Assembly: GCA_963642705.1 (NCBI GenBank)
Contig: CAVIHU010000002.1
Span: forward strand, 1 to 64,000
DNA length: 64,000 nt
Source: UBA11524 sp963642705
GTDB taxonomy: Bacteria > Bacillota > Clostridia > Christensenellales > Aristaeellaceae
Direction: 5' to 3'
The notes beneath the pieces were generated by a model, which ran no database searches, had not been told where the DNA came from, and saw nothing but the letters and a program-made list of their open reading frames with translations. Position numbers and translations under genes: made by a program. Positions 33,122 through 42,080 of the stretch are shown here, one piece after another (within the stretch, counting starts at the first letter, position 1; each line of letters starts with the position of its first letter).

Positions 33122-34890
33122 AACGTCAGGTACACGGCAATGTGACGGGCGTGCGCGATACGCTGATTGATGCGCTGTCGCAGCTTTATGAGTATGAGGT
33201 GGATGAGGACACGTTCCTGCCGCACGAGCTGATGCAGGTGCTTGCCAGATTTACGGCGGCGATGAACCGCGAAATTGCCGTCTACATCACGCGTGACGGC
33301 GAGATTGTGGATGTTTCCGTCGGCACGGACAGGGATGTTGAGCTGCGCGATTATCGCCTTCGCCGCAATGCCAGGCGGCTGAGCTGCGTCCGCTGCATTC
33401 ATACGCATCCTAACGGCGACGGGCATCTGTCGGATGTCGACTTGTCGGCGCTGCGGTCGTTCCGTTATGACGCGATGACCGCCATCGGCTGCCTGAGGGG
33501 GGAGCCGACCTTCGTGCAGAGCGCCTTCCTCGCGGAAAAGCAGAATATCCTCATGGATGAGCCGGTACGGTGGTACAGGATGCCTGACAGCGAATGGATG
33601 CATCAGGTGCTGGAAAGCGACCGCGTTGTCGGCTGGGAATCCGGCGAGGAGGAAAATGCCGGCAGAGAACGAGCCGTCCTTATGGGCATCGAAAGCATGG
33701 AATCGCTTGACGAGCTGGCGCGGCTTGCGGAAACGGCAGGCGCGGAGGTTGTCGGCAAGTTCCTGCAAAAGAAGGACAAGCCGGATACGGCGTTGTTCAT
33801 CGGGCGCGGCCGCGCGGATGAGCTATGCCGGGAATGTCAGGCGCTTGAAGCGGATGTGTGCATCCTTGATGAGGAGCTGACCGGCATTCAGGCACGCAAT
33901 CTGGAAGAGCTGCTGCATGTGAAGGTCGTTGATCGCACGACGCTGATTCTGGACATCTTCGCCCAGCGTGCATCATCGGCAGAAGGCAAGCTGCAGGTCG
34001 AGCTGGCGCAGCTGCAGTACCGCTCCAGCCGCCTGATTGGTCAGGGACTGGTGCTGTCACGCCTGGCTGGCGGCATCGGCACGCGCGGCCCGGGTGAATC
34101 AAAGCTCGAAATGAACCGCCGCCGCATTCGTGAGCGCATGACGGAGCTGCGCCGCCGCCTCGATGCGGTTGAGAAGCAGCGCGAGCTTCGCCGAAAGAGC
34201 CGCGAAAAGAACGAGGTGCCGGTTGTCGCGCTGGTCGGTTACACGAATGCAGGCAAGTCAACGCTGCTGAACCGGCTGACCGGCAGCGAAGTGTACGTGC
34301 AGGATCAGCTGTTTGCCACGCTCGACGCCGTCAGCCGCCGCATGGAAACGGCAGAGCACACGCCGTATCTGCTGACGGACACGGTCGGCTTCATCCGCAA
34401 GCTGCCGCACGCGCTCATCAGCGCCTTCCGCTCGACGCTGGAGGAGGCGTCGCTCGCTGATGTGCTCGTCATTGTCAATGACGGCGCATCGGACGACATG
34501 ATGCAGCAGCACGACACGGTCATGCAGGTGCTGACCGAGCTCGGCGCGCAGGATCAGCCGCGCATTGAGGTGATCAACAAATGCGACCTGTGCACGGATG
34601 AGCACGGTGCGCCGATGGTCATTCCCGGCGCGGTCATGATCAGCGCAAGGACGGGGGAAGGACTTGTAGAGCTGCAGGAGCGAATCGCGCAGCAGCTTCA
34701 GCAAGGCCACTCATCGGTCGTGTTTGCGATTCCGTTTGACCAGTTCGCGCTTACGGGACGCATCCGCAAAATGGGGCGCGTGATTCAGGAGCAATACACG
34801 GATACGGGCGTTGAATTGACGATGGTCGTGTCGAATACCGATCGTGATCGGCTGATCAGCCAGTATGGCAAGGGTATCATCAGGGAGTAA
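33118..34890 (+). CDS. hflX: GTPase HflX with an N-terminal JAMM-motif domain
   Basis: Ribosome-associated GTPase that splits stalled or heat-stressed 70S ribosomes. The 590-residue protein has an extra N-terminal domain of about 165 residues before the usual HflX N-domain (about 180-360). It contains H95-T-H97-P with S105 and D108, the exact HxHx7Sx2D spacing of JAMM/MPN metal sites. The G domain (about 365-530) has GYTNAGKST (G1), DTVGFIRKLP (G3) and NKCD (G4). The GIGTRGPGESKLE motif between domains is family-specific. ATG at 33118 overlaps the preceding stop. Similar long HflX proteins occur in Clostridia. Confidence 0.95.
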   Translation: MKRQVHGNVTGVRDTLIDALSQLYEYEVDEDTFLPHELMQVLARFTAAMNREIAVYITRDGEIVDVSVGTDRDVELRDYRLRRNARRLSCVRCIHTHPNGDGHLSDVDLSALRSFRYDAMTAIGCLRGEPTFVQSAFLAEKQNILMDEPVRWYRMPDSEWMHQVLESDRVVGWESGEEENAGRERAVLMGIESMESLDELARLAETAGAEVVGKFLQKKDKPDTALFIGRGRADELCRECQALEADVCILDEELTGIQARNLEELLHVKVVDRTTLILDIFAQRASSAEGKLQVELAQLQYRSSRLIGQGLVLSRLAGGIGTRGPGESKLEMNRRRIRERMTELRRRLDAVEKQRELRRKSREKNEVPVVALVGYTNAGKSTLLNRLTGSEVYVQDQLFATLDAVSRRMETAEHTPYLLTDTVGFIRKLPHALISAFRSTLEEASLADVLVIVNDGASDDMMQQHDTVMQVLTELGAQDQPRIEVINKCDLCTDEHGAPMVIPGAVMISARTGEGLVELQERIAQQLQQGHSSVVFAIPFDQFALTGRIRKMGRVIQEQYTDTGVELTMVVSNTDRDRLISQYGKGIIRE

Positions 34891-34917
34891 GGAGAATCCT
34901 CTGAAAGGGGCTTTTTC

Positions 34918-35775
34918 ATGCAGAAGGCTCGTGAAACGATCAAGGAATATCTGCTGCTGATTGCCGGCACGGTGCTGATGGTGCTCGGCATCTACTTCTT
35001 CAAATTTCCGAACCACTTCTCGACCGGCGGCGTCAGCGGCATGGCGGTCATTCTCAGCCACTATATTCACGGGCTGTCCAACGGCGATTTCGTGATGATC
35101 ATCAACGTGTTCCTGCTCATTCTGGGTTACATCGTGCTCGGCAAGGAATTCGGCGGACGCACGACCTTTGTCAGCCTGCTGATGTCCGGACTGACATGGG
35201 TGCTGGAACGCGTCATACCGATGGAAGCGCCAATGACGAATCAGCCGCTGCTGGAGCTGATTTTCGCGGTCAGCCTGCCTGCTGTCGGATCGGCAATTCT
35301 GTTCAATCTCGATGCGTCCTCCGGCGGCACGGACATTGTCGCGATGATTCTGCGCAAGTATACGAGCCTGAACATCGGGCGCGCGCTGATGTGCAGCGAC
35401 ATGGTTATCACGCTGATGGCATGCGTGGCGTTCGGCATGGAAACAGGGCTGTTCTGCATCCTCGGTCTGGTGATGAAGAGCCTGTTAGTCGATTTGGTGC
35501 TGGAGAACATCAACACGCATAAATATTTCCACATCATCACAACGAAGCCCGCAGAAATCGAAACGTATATCACCCGCACGCTCAAGCGCGGCGCAACCGA
35601 GCTGCATGGCGAGGGCGCCTACACGCATGAGGGTCGTACAGTGCTGATGACGGTCATGACCCGCCATGAGGCAATCATGCTCAGGCGATATGTGAAGCAG
35701 GTGGATCCTTCCGCGTTCGTGCTGATTATGAACACCGGCGAAATCATCGGCAAGGGATTTCGGGGTACAAACTGA
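34918..35775 (+). CDS. YitT family membrane protein
   Basis: The 285-residue protein has five or so N-terminal hydrophobic segments (about 1-190), with FPNHFSTGGVSGMAVIL and NLDASSGGTDIVAMILRKYT typical of the DUF161 repeat. A C-terminal cytoplasmic DUF2179 domain ends in FVLIMNTGEIIGKGF. The family is conserved in Firmicutes; function is poorly defined. GAAAGGGG precedes the ATG at 34918, and it follows hflX by 27 bp, so it probably belongs to the same operon. Confidence 0.93.
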   Translation: MQKARETIKEYLLLIAGTVLMVLGIYFFKFPNHFSTGGVSGMAVILSHYIHGLSNGDFVMIINVFLLILGYIVLGKEFGGRTTFVSLLMSGLTWVLERVIPMEAPMTNQPLLELIFAVSLPAVGSAILFNLDASSGGTDIVAMILRKYTSLNIGRALMCSDMVITLMACVAFGMETGLFCILGLVMKSLLVDLVLENINTHKYFHIITTKPAEIETYITRTLKRGATELHGEGAYTHEGRTVLMTVMTRHEAIMLRRYVKQVDPSAFVLIMNTGEIIGKGFRGTN

Positions 35776-35812
35776 ATACCGCTCATTCAGCGGCGCCGAA
35801 TTGTGCGTTGTT
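35775..35812. repeat. Dispersed hairpin repeat, family B copy 2
   Basis: AATACCGCTCATTCAGCGGC and then GCCGAATTGTGCG, directly after the YitT stop; a somewhat decayed relative of the copy at 57349-57389. Confidence 0.6.
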
Positions 35813-35824
35813 TCATCAAAAAAT

Positions 35825-35861
35825 ACCGCCCGTTGACTGCACAAACAGTCAAGCGGGCGGT
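35825..35861. terminator. Bidirectional terminator
   Basis: ACCGCCCGTTGACTG (35825-35839) pairs with CAGTCAAGCGGGCGGT (35846-35861) with one bulge. It is followed by TTGTTG on plus and preceded by AAAAAAT (T-rich on minus), serving convergent YitT and DegV genes. Confidence 0.8.
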
Positions 35862-35869
35862 TGTTGCAA

Positions 35870-36745
35870 TTAGAGATCCCGTTCCTTCCCCATGAAACAG
35901 AAGGCAATCGTTCCAGGACCGGCGTGCGTGCCGATGACGGGACCGACGTGGTAGATGCGGATGTCCATTTCCGGCAGCTTTTCCGCGAGAAGGGCGTGCA
36001 GCTTATCAGCATCGGCAGGCGCGTCCGCGTGAAGGATGATGCCGATAGATTCGTGCTGGTCGACAACGTTCTCGACAGCCTTTTCCACGATGAAGCTCAT
36101 GGCCTTGCGGCGGCCGCGAACCTTGCCTGCCGCAGCAAGCTTGCCGTCGCGCGTTTCGGTCAGGATGGGCTTCAGGTCGAGCAGGGTGCCGAGTGCCGCC
36201 GCCGTCGCCGAAATGCGTCCGCCGCGCTGGAGGTACTTGAGGTCATCTACCGTGAACCACGCCTGCGCACGGAGCTTATTGTCCTCAACCCACTTCGCAA
36301 CCTCCTCCATCGGCTTGCCGGCGCGGTAGAGCTCGTGCGCCTTGAGCACCAGCAGCGTCTGCGGCGCGGAGATGGACAGCGTGTCCACCACGATGAATTT
36401 GCGCTCCGGATACTTCGCGAGCAGCTCCTCGCGCGCGGCGTAAATCGCCTGAATCGTGGCGCTGAGCTGACTGGAGAACGCGATGAACAGCAGATCCTTG
36501 CCGGAAGACAGAATCGGCTCGAAGTAGTCCAGATAGACGGTTTCATTGAGCGCGGAGGTCGTCGGCTGACTGCCTGCACGCATCTTGTTGTAGAACGACT
36601 GGTAATCCAGTGCCTGACCGAGGTCGTCGAAGTATTCCTGACCATCTAAGCTGTAGGGCATATAGACGACAGGAATGTCCAACTGTTGCTTGAACTCGAG
36701 CGGCAGGTCACTGTCGCTGTCGGTCATCAGTACATAGCTCTGCAT
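35870..36745 (-). CDS. degV: DegV family fatty-acid-binding protein
   Basis: The 291-residue EDD-fold protein is of the FakB type, which presents fatty acids to the FakA kinase for incorporation into phospholipid. It shows MTDSDSDLPLE at the N-terminus, TSALNETVY, FIAFSSQLSATIQ in the lipid-binding region and a C-terminal DIRIYHVGPVIGTHAGPGTIAF. No fakA/dak gene is nearby. The start at 36745 has CAGGAGG upstream. Confidence 0.95.
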   Translation of the reverse strand: MQSYVLMTDSDSDLPLEFKQQLDIPVVYMPYSLDGQEYFDDLGQALDYQSFYNKMRAGSQPTTSALNETVYLDYFEPILSSGKDLLFIAFSSQLSATIQAIYAAREELLAKYPERKFIVVDTLSISAPQTLLVLKAHELYRAGKPMEEVAKWVEDNKLRAQAWFTVDDLKYLQRGGRISATAAALGTLLDLKPILTETRDGKLAAAGKVRGRRKAMSFIVEKAVENVVDQHESIGIILHADAPADADKLHALLAEKLPEMDIRIYHVGPVIGTHAGPGTIAFCFMGKERDL

Positions 36746-36966
36746 GGTGTACCTCCTGAAAATAAATGAGATGAATGAAAAAATGAATGCAGAAAGATGA
36801 ACCTACCATGAACATTGTACCGTACTTTAATCAAAAAAGCAACAAAAGGCGGAAATAAATTCTCTCTGAGCAGTTTGTAAATTTTTTTGCAATGTATTGC
36901 CGTTCACTGCAACTCATGATATGATGAATATAATCCACCAATATAGCGCAAAGGAGCATGACAAGC

Positions 36967-37848
36967 ATGAAGTTCATTTCCGACATCCTCAAGGGCATGG
37001 TCATCGGGTTGGCGAACATCATCCCCGGCGTGTCCGGCGGCACCATGATGGTGTCCATGGGTATTTACGATACGCTGATTCACTGCATCACACACCTGTT
37101 CAAGCAGTTCAAGAAGTCCATTATGACGCTGCTGCCGTTTGCCATCGGCATGCTGACTGCGCTGGTGCTGCTCTCGAAGGTGATTACGTGGGCGCTGGCG
37201 GACAGCTTCGCGTCGCTGCCGACAAACACGCTGTTCATCGGTCTGATTCTCGGCGGATTGCCCGCGATTTTCAAGCAGCTCAAGGGGCAGCCCAAAAAGC
37301 AGTTTACCATCGGTGGTATCCTGTTTGTACTGGCTTTTGCGTTGATTATCTTCATGGCGTTCATCAAGGAGCCGCAGGATACCGGCGCGACCATCGCCCT
37401 GAGCGTGCTGGAAATGCTCAAGCTGGTCGTGATGGGCTGCATCGCCTCGGCAACGATGGTCATCCCGGGTGTGTCCGGCTCGATGATGCTGATGCTCATG
37501 GGCTATTACTATCCGGTTGTCGGCGCGATTGGCAATCTTGTCAGTGCGATTGCGGCACTGGACGGCGCAATGATTCTCTACAACATCGGCATTCTGCTGC
37601 CCTTCGGCATTGGCGTTATCATCGGCATCTTCGGTATTTCGAAGGTGATTGAGATCTTGCTGGCGAAGTGGAAGTGCGCGACGTACTGCGCGATTCTCGG
37701 TCTTGTCATCGCTTCGCCGATCGGCATTCTGATGGGGCTGAGCATTGACGGCTTCAACCTCGCGCAGGTGATTGTCAGCGTGGTGACGTTTATGGTGGGA
37801 TTTGCCGCCGCATGGGCTCTCACCAAGATGGAGAAGCAGGAGGCTTGA
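36967..37848 (+). CDS. DUF368 membrane protein (PopT-type undecaprenyl phosphate translocase)
   Basis: The 293-residue polytopic protein has an internal duplication: IIPGVSGGTMMVSMG near residue 20 and VIPGVSGSMMLMLMGYY near 175. DUF368 proteins have been shown to recycle undecaprenyl phosphate across the membrane, supporting peptidoglycan synthesis. The start is ATG 36967 because AAAGGAG at 36950-36956 would be too close to the ATG at 36958. It appears monocistronic; downstream lies the 81-bp tandem repeat array. Confidence 0.92.
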   Translation: MKFISDILKGMVIGLANIIPGVSGGTMMVSMGIYDTLIHCITHLFKQFKKSIMTLLPFAIGMLTALVLLSKVITWALADSFASLPTNTLFIGLILGGLPAIFKQLKGQPKKQFTIGGILFVLAFALIIFMAFIKEPQDTGATIALSVLEMLKLVVMGCIASATMVIPGVSGSMMLMLMGYYYPVVGAIGNLVSAIAALDGAMILYNIGILLPFGIGVIIGIFGISKVIEILLAKWKCATYCAILGLVIASPIGILMGLSIDGFNLAQVIVSVVTFMVGFAAAWALTKMEKQEA

Positions 37849-37890
37849 TTTTTCCTGCAAGTATTTTTTGACACGGGCAGGGATTGATGG

Positions 37891-37980
37891 CGTTTCTCAT
37901 TTCCATGGTGGATTTTATTGCAGCATTCAGGGGCTTTCGAGCAGACGAGACCTGCATTTACAGATTTCGTCTGTTTTTTT
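37891..37980. repeat. Degenerate outlying copy of the 81-bp repeat
   Basis: It retains TTTCTCATTTCCATGGTGGA and then CAGGGGCTTTCG, but the right half is replaced by a GCAGACGAGACCTGC-type hairpin and CAGATTTCGTCTGTTTTTTT. The latter (CAGACGA... TCGTCTG then T7) also makes it a good terminator for the DUF368 gene. Confidence 0.7.
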
Positions 37981-38480
37981 GACCCCTTCGGGCGCAAACG
38001 GGTTTTCATTTTCATGGATGATTAAGCTGCGGCAACAAGGGGGCTTTCCGGTCGCCCCCTTGACCCCTTCGGGCGCAAACGGGTTTTCATTTCCATGGAG
38101 GATTACATTGCGGCAACAAGGGGGCTTTCCGATCGCCCCCTTGACCCCTTCGGGCGCAAATGGGTGTTCATTTCCATGGATGATTGTGTTGAGGCAACAA
38201 AGGGGGCTTTCCGGTCGCCCCCTTAACCCCTTCGGGAGCAAACGGGTGTTCATTTCCATGGAGGATTACATTGCGGCAACAAAGGGGGCTTTCCGGTCGC
38301 CCCCTTGACCCCTTCGGGCGCAAACGGGTGTTCATTTCCATGGATGATTGTGTTGAGGCAACAAGGGGGCTTTCCGGTCGCCCCCTTGACCCCTTCGGGC
38401 GCAAATGGGTGTTCATTTCCATGGATGATTGTGTTGCGGCAACAAGGGGGCTTTCCGATCGCCCCCTTGACCCCTTCGGG
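37981..38480. repeat. Tandem array of six 81/82-bp hairpin repeats
   Basis: Units start with GACCCCTTCGGGCGCAAA at 37981, 38062, 38143, 38225, 38307 and 38388, with a 12-bp partial unit at 38469. Each contains CATTTCCATGGA, GCGGCAACA (or GAGGCAACA) and a perfect AAGGGGGC/GCCCCCTT hairpin with a 9-nt loop. Two units have one extra A and are 82 bp. The near-identity shows recent amplification. Open frames across it are broken by the 82-bp units, so it is taken as non-coding. Confidence 0.95.
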
Positions 38481-38576
38481 AAAGCACACTGCGAAGGGAT
38501 TCTGAAAATCGGACGAAGTCCGTGATCGCAAAGCATTCTGGTCGCCTTTGCAAGGGCGAAATTTCTTCAAACGAAA

Positions 38577-38613
38577 GAACAGCCTGCTGCAGCAAACCCG
38601 CAGTAGGCTGTTT
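38577..38613 (-). terminator. Terminator after the phosphofructokinase gene
   Basis: On the minus strand AACAGCCT-CTGC pairs with GCAG-AGGCTGTT, followed by CTTTCG, just beyond the pfkA stop. Confidence 0.7.
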
Positions 38614-38615
38614 GG

Positions 38616-39686
38616 TTAATCACCGAAGGAAATGCCGATGTCCCGGGCTGTGGTAATCATCGTGTTGTCCGGCGGAACGAGCTTCGGGATGCCGGCAATG
38701 TCGCATAGCTTGTTGTGCGTGATTTCGTTGCCCTTGAGTGCAACCGTCACACCGTATACGCCGTCGCGAATCAGTTCCGCAGCATGCACACCGAATTGCG
38801 TCGACAGCACACGGTCATAGGCATTCGGGCTGCCGCCGCGCTGGATGTGCCCCGGCACCACCGCGCGCGCCTCCACACCGACGAGGTCGCGCAGCTGCTG
38901 CGCCACAAATGCGCTGGAGGAGAAATGCGTCTCAAGGCGCTTTGCTTCACGTTCCTTCTTGCTCAGCTTCGCTTCCTCTGTGGTCATGGCGCCTTCTGCA
39001 ACGGCGATAATCGTGAAGCCCTTGTTGCTCTTGGCGCGGCCTTCGACTACCTTGGCGACCTTCTCGATTTTGTAGGGGATTTCAGGGACAAGGATGGCAT
39101 CTGCACCGCCTGCAACGCCGGAATACAGCGTCAACCAGCCGGCCTTGTTGCCCATGACCTCGATGACCATGCAGCGCCCATGGGATGCGGCTGTCGTATG
39201 GATGCGGTCGATAACCTCGGTCGCGATGTCCATTGCGGTGTGGAAGCCGAAGGTGAAATCCGTGCCGTAGAGGTCATTGTCAATCGTCTTGGGCAGACCG
39301 ATGACGTTCAGCCCCTCCTTTGCAAGCAGATTTGCGGTCTTGTGAGTGCCGTTGCCGCCAAGGGTGACAAGGCAGTCGAGCTTCAAATCCTTGTAGGTCT
39401 TCTTCATCGCTGCGACCTTGTCGATGTTGTCATCGCCGATTTTGCGCATGTCGCGGAAAGGCGTGCGCGCCGTGCCGAGGATAGTGCCGCCGAGCGTCAG
39501 GATGCCGGAAAACTGACTCCGCTTCATCTCCTGATAGTCGCCTGTGATGAGCCCTCTGTAACCGTCATGGATGCCGACGATTTCCGCGTCAAAGAGCTCG
39601 TATGCCGCGCGCGTAACGCCGCGGATGGCCGCGTTTAAGCCCGGGCAATCACCGCCGCTTGTCAAAATGCCGATTCTTCTTTTCAT
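38616..39686 (-). CDS. pfkA: 6-phosphofructokinase
   Basis: Phosphorylates fructose 6-phosphate in glycolysis. The 356-residue protein has GILTSGGDCPGLNAAIRG at the N-terminus, GGNGTHKTA (110-118) and PKTIDND (132-138). The Lys in PKTIDND replaces the Gly of classical ATP enzymes and is shared with pyrophosphate-dependent and group III enzymes. The Gly in GGNGT is ATP-like, so the phosphoryl donor cannot be decided from sequence. RGGSPNAYDRVLSTQFG is present near the C-terminus. The start at 39686 follows GGGGAGG. The gene stands alone. Confidence 0.93.
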   Translation of the reverse strand: MKRRIGILTSGGDCPGLNAAIRGVTRAAYELFDAEIVGIHDGYRGLITGDYQEMKRSQFSGILTLGGTILGTARTPFRDMRKIGDDNIDKVAAMKKTYKDLKLDCLVTLGGNGTHKTANLLAKEGLNVIGLPKTIDNDLYGTDFTFGFHTAMDIATEVIDRIHTTAASHGRCMVIEVMGNKAGWLTLYSGVAGGADAILVPEIPYKIEKVAKVVEGRAKSNKGFTIIAVAEGAMTTEEAKLSKKEREAKRLETHFSSSAFVAQQLRDLVGVEARAVVPGHIQRGGSPNAYDRVLSTQFGVHAAELIRDGVYGVTVALKGNEITHNKLCDIAGIPKLVPPDNTMITTARDIGISFGD

Positions 39687-39829
39687 TACCGCACTGACCT
39701 CCCCTTGATTTTTCTCCGATTCAAGCGTATTATATCATGGAAATACGGAAATTACCATTGGCATTTTGACTAAATCGCCATTCCGTTTCCGTATGATTTT
39801 TCCATTTTGCGCAGAAGGAGTGGTATGAC

Positions 39830-40318
39830 GTGTCCAACAAGCAGCGTGTTCTGGCGCATCTGCATGAGCTGCAAATTCCCTGCATGGTCTATGAGCATGA
39901 AGCTGTTTTTTCCATGGAGGAGTGCCTCGCGCTGCCGTATGCGGCGCCGGATGTGACCTTTTGCAAGAACATCCTGCTGTGTACGCGCACGCAGACGGCG
40001 TTTTACCTGTACGTGACGTTGCCGGATAAGCCCTTCCGCACCGCCGACACGAGCAAGCTGCTGCATTCCTCACGGCTTTCGTTCGCACCGGCAGAGTGCC
40101 TGCCACGCATGCTTTCGCTGGAATCCGGCAGCCTGTCGCCGCTGGGGCTTTGGTTCGACAAGGCCAACGCCATCACGCTCGTGTTTGACAAGGAGGTTCG
40201 CCGCGAGGGAAAAATCGCATTCCATCCCTGCGACAACACCGCGACCGTTGTGTTTGAACAGCCCGTTTTCTGGGAGCAGGTCGTTCCGACGCTTTGCCAC
40301 ATGCCGATTTATCTCTGA
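39830..40318 (+). CDS. YbaK/ProX-type aminoacyl-tRNA deacylase
   Basis: The 162-residue protein of the INS/YbaK editing superfamily hydrolyses mischarged tRNA in trans (often alanyl- or cysteinyl-tRNA-Pro). It shows the YEHEAVFSMEEC N-terminal segment, FCKNILLCTRT (the Lys in this position is conserved in the family) and ESGSLSPLGL, matching the GSVSPxGL loop of PrdX/ProX proteins. The start is GTG at 39830, with AAGGAG 9 bases upstream; the nearby ATG at 39825 is out of frame. The gene ends 10 bp before the ABC exporter gene. Confidence 0.88.
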   Translation: MSNKQRVLAHLHELQIPCMVYEHEAVFSMEECLALPYAAPDVTFCKNILLCTRTQTAFYLYVTLPDKPFRTADTSKLLHSSRLSFAPAECLPRMLSLESGSLSPLGLWFDKANAITLVFDKEVRREGKIAFHPCDNTATVVFEQPVFWEQVVPTLCHMPIYL

Positions 40319-40328
40319 GGAGGATTCT

Positions 40329-42080
40329 ATGAAGCACCTATTCCTCTTCCTGAAGCAATACCGCAAGGAGAGCATCCTCGCACCGCTGTTCAAGATGCTC
40401 GAGGCGACGTTCGATCTGCTCGTGCCGATTGTCGTGTCGGATATCATCAAGACCGGCATCGGCAGAGGCGATGCATCGTACATCTGGACGCACTGCGGCT
40501 TGCTCGTGCTCATGGCGCTCATCGGGCTGCTCTGCTCGTTCACGGCGCAGTATTTCGCGGCGCGCGCAGCCATCGGCACGTCGACCGGGCTGCGTCATCA
40601 GCTCATGGCGCATATCCAATCGCTGTCCTTCTCCGAGCTGGATACGCTGGGCATTTCCACGCTGATTACGCGCATGACGAGCGATGTGAATCAGGTGCAG
40701 AACGGACTGAACATGTTCCTGCGCCTGTTCCTGCGCTCGCCGTTTATCGTTGCCGGCGCGATGATTGCCGCCTTCACGATTGACGCGCAGATTGCGTTGA
40801 TTTTTGTTGCCGCGATTCCGGTGCTGTCGGTCATTGTATTCGGCATCATGCGCATCACATCACCGATGTACAAGCGCGTGCAGGGTAATCTTGATGCGGT
40901 CACCGGTGCGACACGCGAGAACCTGTCCGGCGTGCGCGTTGTGCGTGCCTTCGGGCGCGAGGACGCGGAGGAGCAGCAGTTTGTCGCGCAGAACAGCCGC
41001 CTGACGGACATGCAGCTCAAGGTCGGGCGCATTGCCGCGCTGATGAATCCGCTGACATATGTCGTTGTCAACCTCGGCATCATTGCCATCCTGTATTTCG
41101 GTGCAGGCAAGGTCGAGAGCGGTGCGCTGCTGTCCGGCGATATCGTCGCGCTGGTTAACTACATGAATCAGATCCTTGTCGAGCTGGTGAAGCTGGCGAA
41201 TCTCGTTGTCCTGCTGACGCGTGCCATTGCCAGCATGGGGCGCATTTCGCAGGTGCTGGATACCGAGTCGAGCATGCGTTTTCCGGAAAATAAGGCGCCT
41301 GACGCGAAAGAGAATGCGGACGAAGAGGAGAACACGGAGGCCGTCCGATTTGACCATGTGGCGCTGCAGTACCGCGGCGCGGGCGATGAGAGTCTGACGG
41401 ACGTAACGTTCACGGCGAGGCGCGGGCAGACCATCGGCGTTATCGGCGGTACGGGCAGCGGCAAAACGACGCTCGTCAGCCTGATTTCACGCTTCTATGA
41501 CGCCACAAGCGGCACGGTCATGCTGTTCGGGCATCCGATTGCAGATTATCCGCAGGCGGAGCTTCGCCGCAGGGTGGCTGTCGTCATGCAGAAGGCGCAG
41601 CTGTTTCAGGGGACGATTCGCTCGAATCTGCTCTGGGGCAACGAAAACGCGGCGGATGAAGAATTGTGGCATGCGCTTGAAATCGCGCAGGCGGCTGATT
41701 TCGTCCGCGCCAAGCCCGGCAAGCTCGACGAAAGGGTGGAGCAGGGCGGACGCAACCTTTCCGGAGGTCAGCGGCAGCGCCTGACGATTGCCCGTGCACT
41801 GGTCGGTCATCCGGATATCGTGATTCTCGACGACAGCGCATCAGCGCTTGACTACGCCACCGATGCCGCGCTGCGCAAGGCGCTTCGCACGCTCCCTGAG
41901 GGGACGACGCTGTTCATCGTCTCCCAGCGCACCTCGTCCCTGCGCCATGCGGACCGGATTATTGTGCTCGACGACGGTCATGTCGCGGGCATCGGCACGC
42001 ATGACGAGCTGATGCGGCAATGCGATGTGTACCGCGAAATCCATGAAAGCCAGTTCAGGAAGGGGAGTGACATGCTGTGA
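40329..42080 (+). CDS. ABC exporter half-transporter, subunit 1
   Basis: The 583-residue fused membrane-ATPase protein has six N-terminal hydrophobic segments (about 1-310) and an ATPase domain (about 335-575). Walker A is GGTGSGKTT and the signature LSGGQRQRLTIARAL is intact. Walker B ends VILDDSASALD, with Asp where the catalytic Glu normally lies, so the site it completes is likely degenerate. It pairs with the next gene, which overlaps by 4 bp (GTGA), to form a heterodimeric exporter of the BmrCD/TM287-288 type. Substrate unknown; drugs or lipids are usual. The start at 40329 follows GAGGAGG. Confidence 0.93.
   Translation: MKHLFLFLKQYRKESILAPLFKMLEATFDLLVPIVVSDIIKTGIGRGDASYIWTHCGLLVLMALIGLLCSFTAQYFAARAAIGTSTGLRHQLMAHIQSLSFSELDTLGISTLITRMTSDVNQVQNGLNMFLRLFLRSPFIVAGAMIAAFTIDAQIALIFVAAIPVLSVIVFGIMRITSPMYKRVQGNLDAVTGATRENLSGVRVVRAFGREDAEEQQFVAQNSRLTDMQLKVGRIAALMNPLTYVVVNLGIIAILYFGAGKVESGALLSGDIVALVNYMNQILVELVKLANLVVLLTRAIASMGRISQVLDTESSMRFPENKAPDAKENADEEENTEAVRFDHVALQYRGAGDESLTDVTFTARRGQTIGVIGGTGSGKTTLVSLISRFYDATSGTVMLFGHPIADYPQAELRRRVAVVMQKAQLFQGTIRSNLLWGNENAADEELWHALEIAQAADFVRAKPGKLDERVEQGGRNLSGGQRQRLTIARALVGHPDIVILDDSASALDYATDAALRKALRTLPEGTTLFIVSQRTSSLRHADRIIVLDDGHVAGIGTHDELMRQCDVYREIHESQFRKGSDML

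Noticed and set aside
37981..38480. CRISPR array
   Set aside because: The whole 81-bp unit repeats; there are no unique spacers between short repeats and no cas genes.
37927..38570. Open frames across the tandem array giving a 27-residue repeat protein
   Set aside because: 81 bp is 27 codons, so frames persist by chance within runs of 81-bp units, but the 82-bp units break them and no start site is credible.
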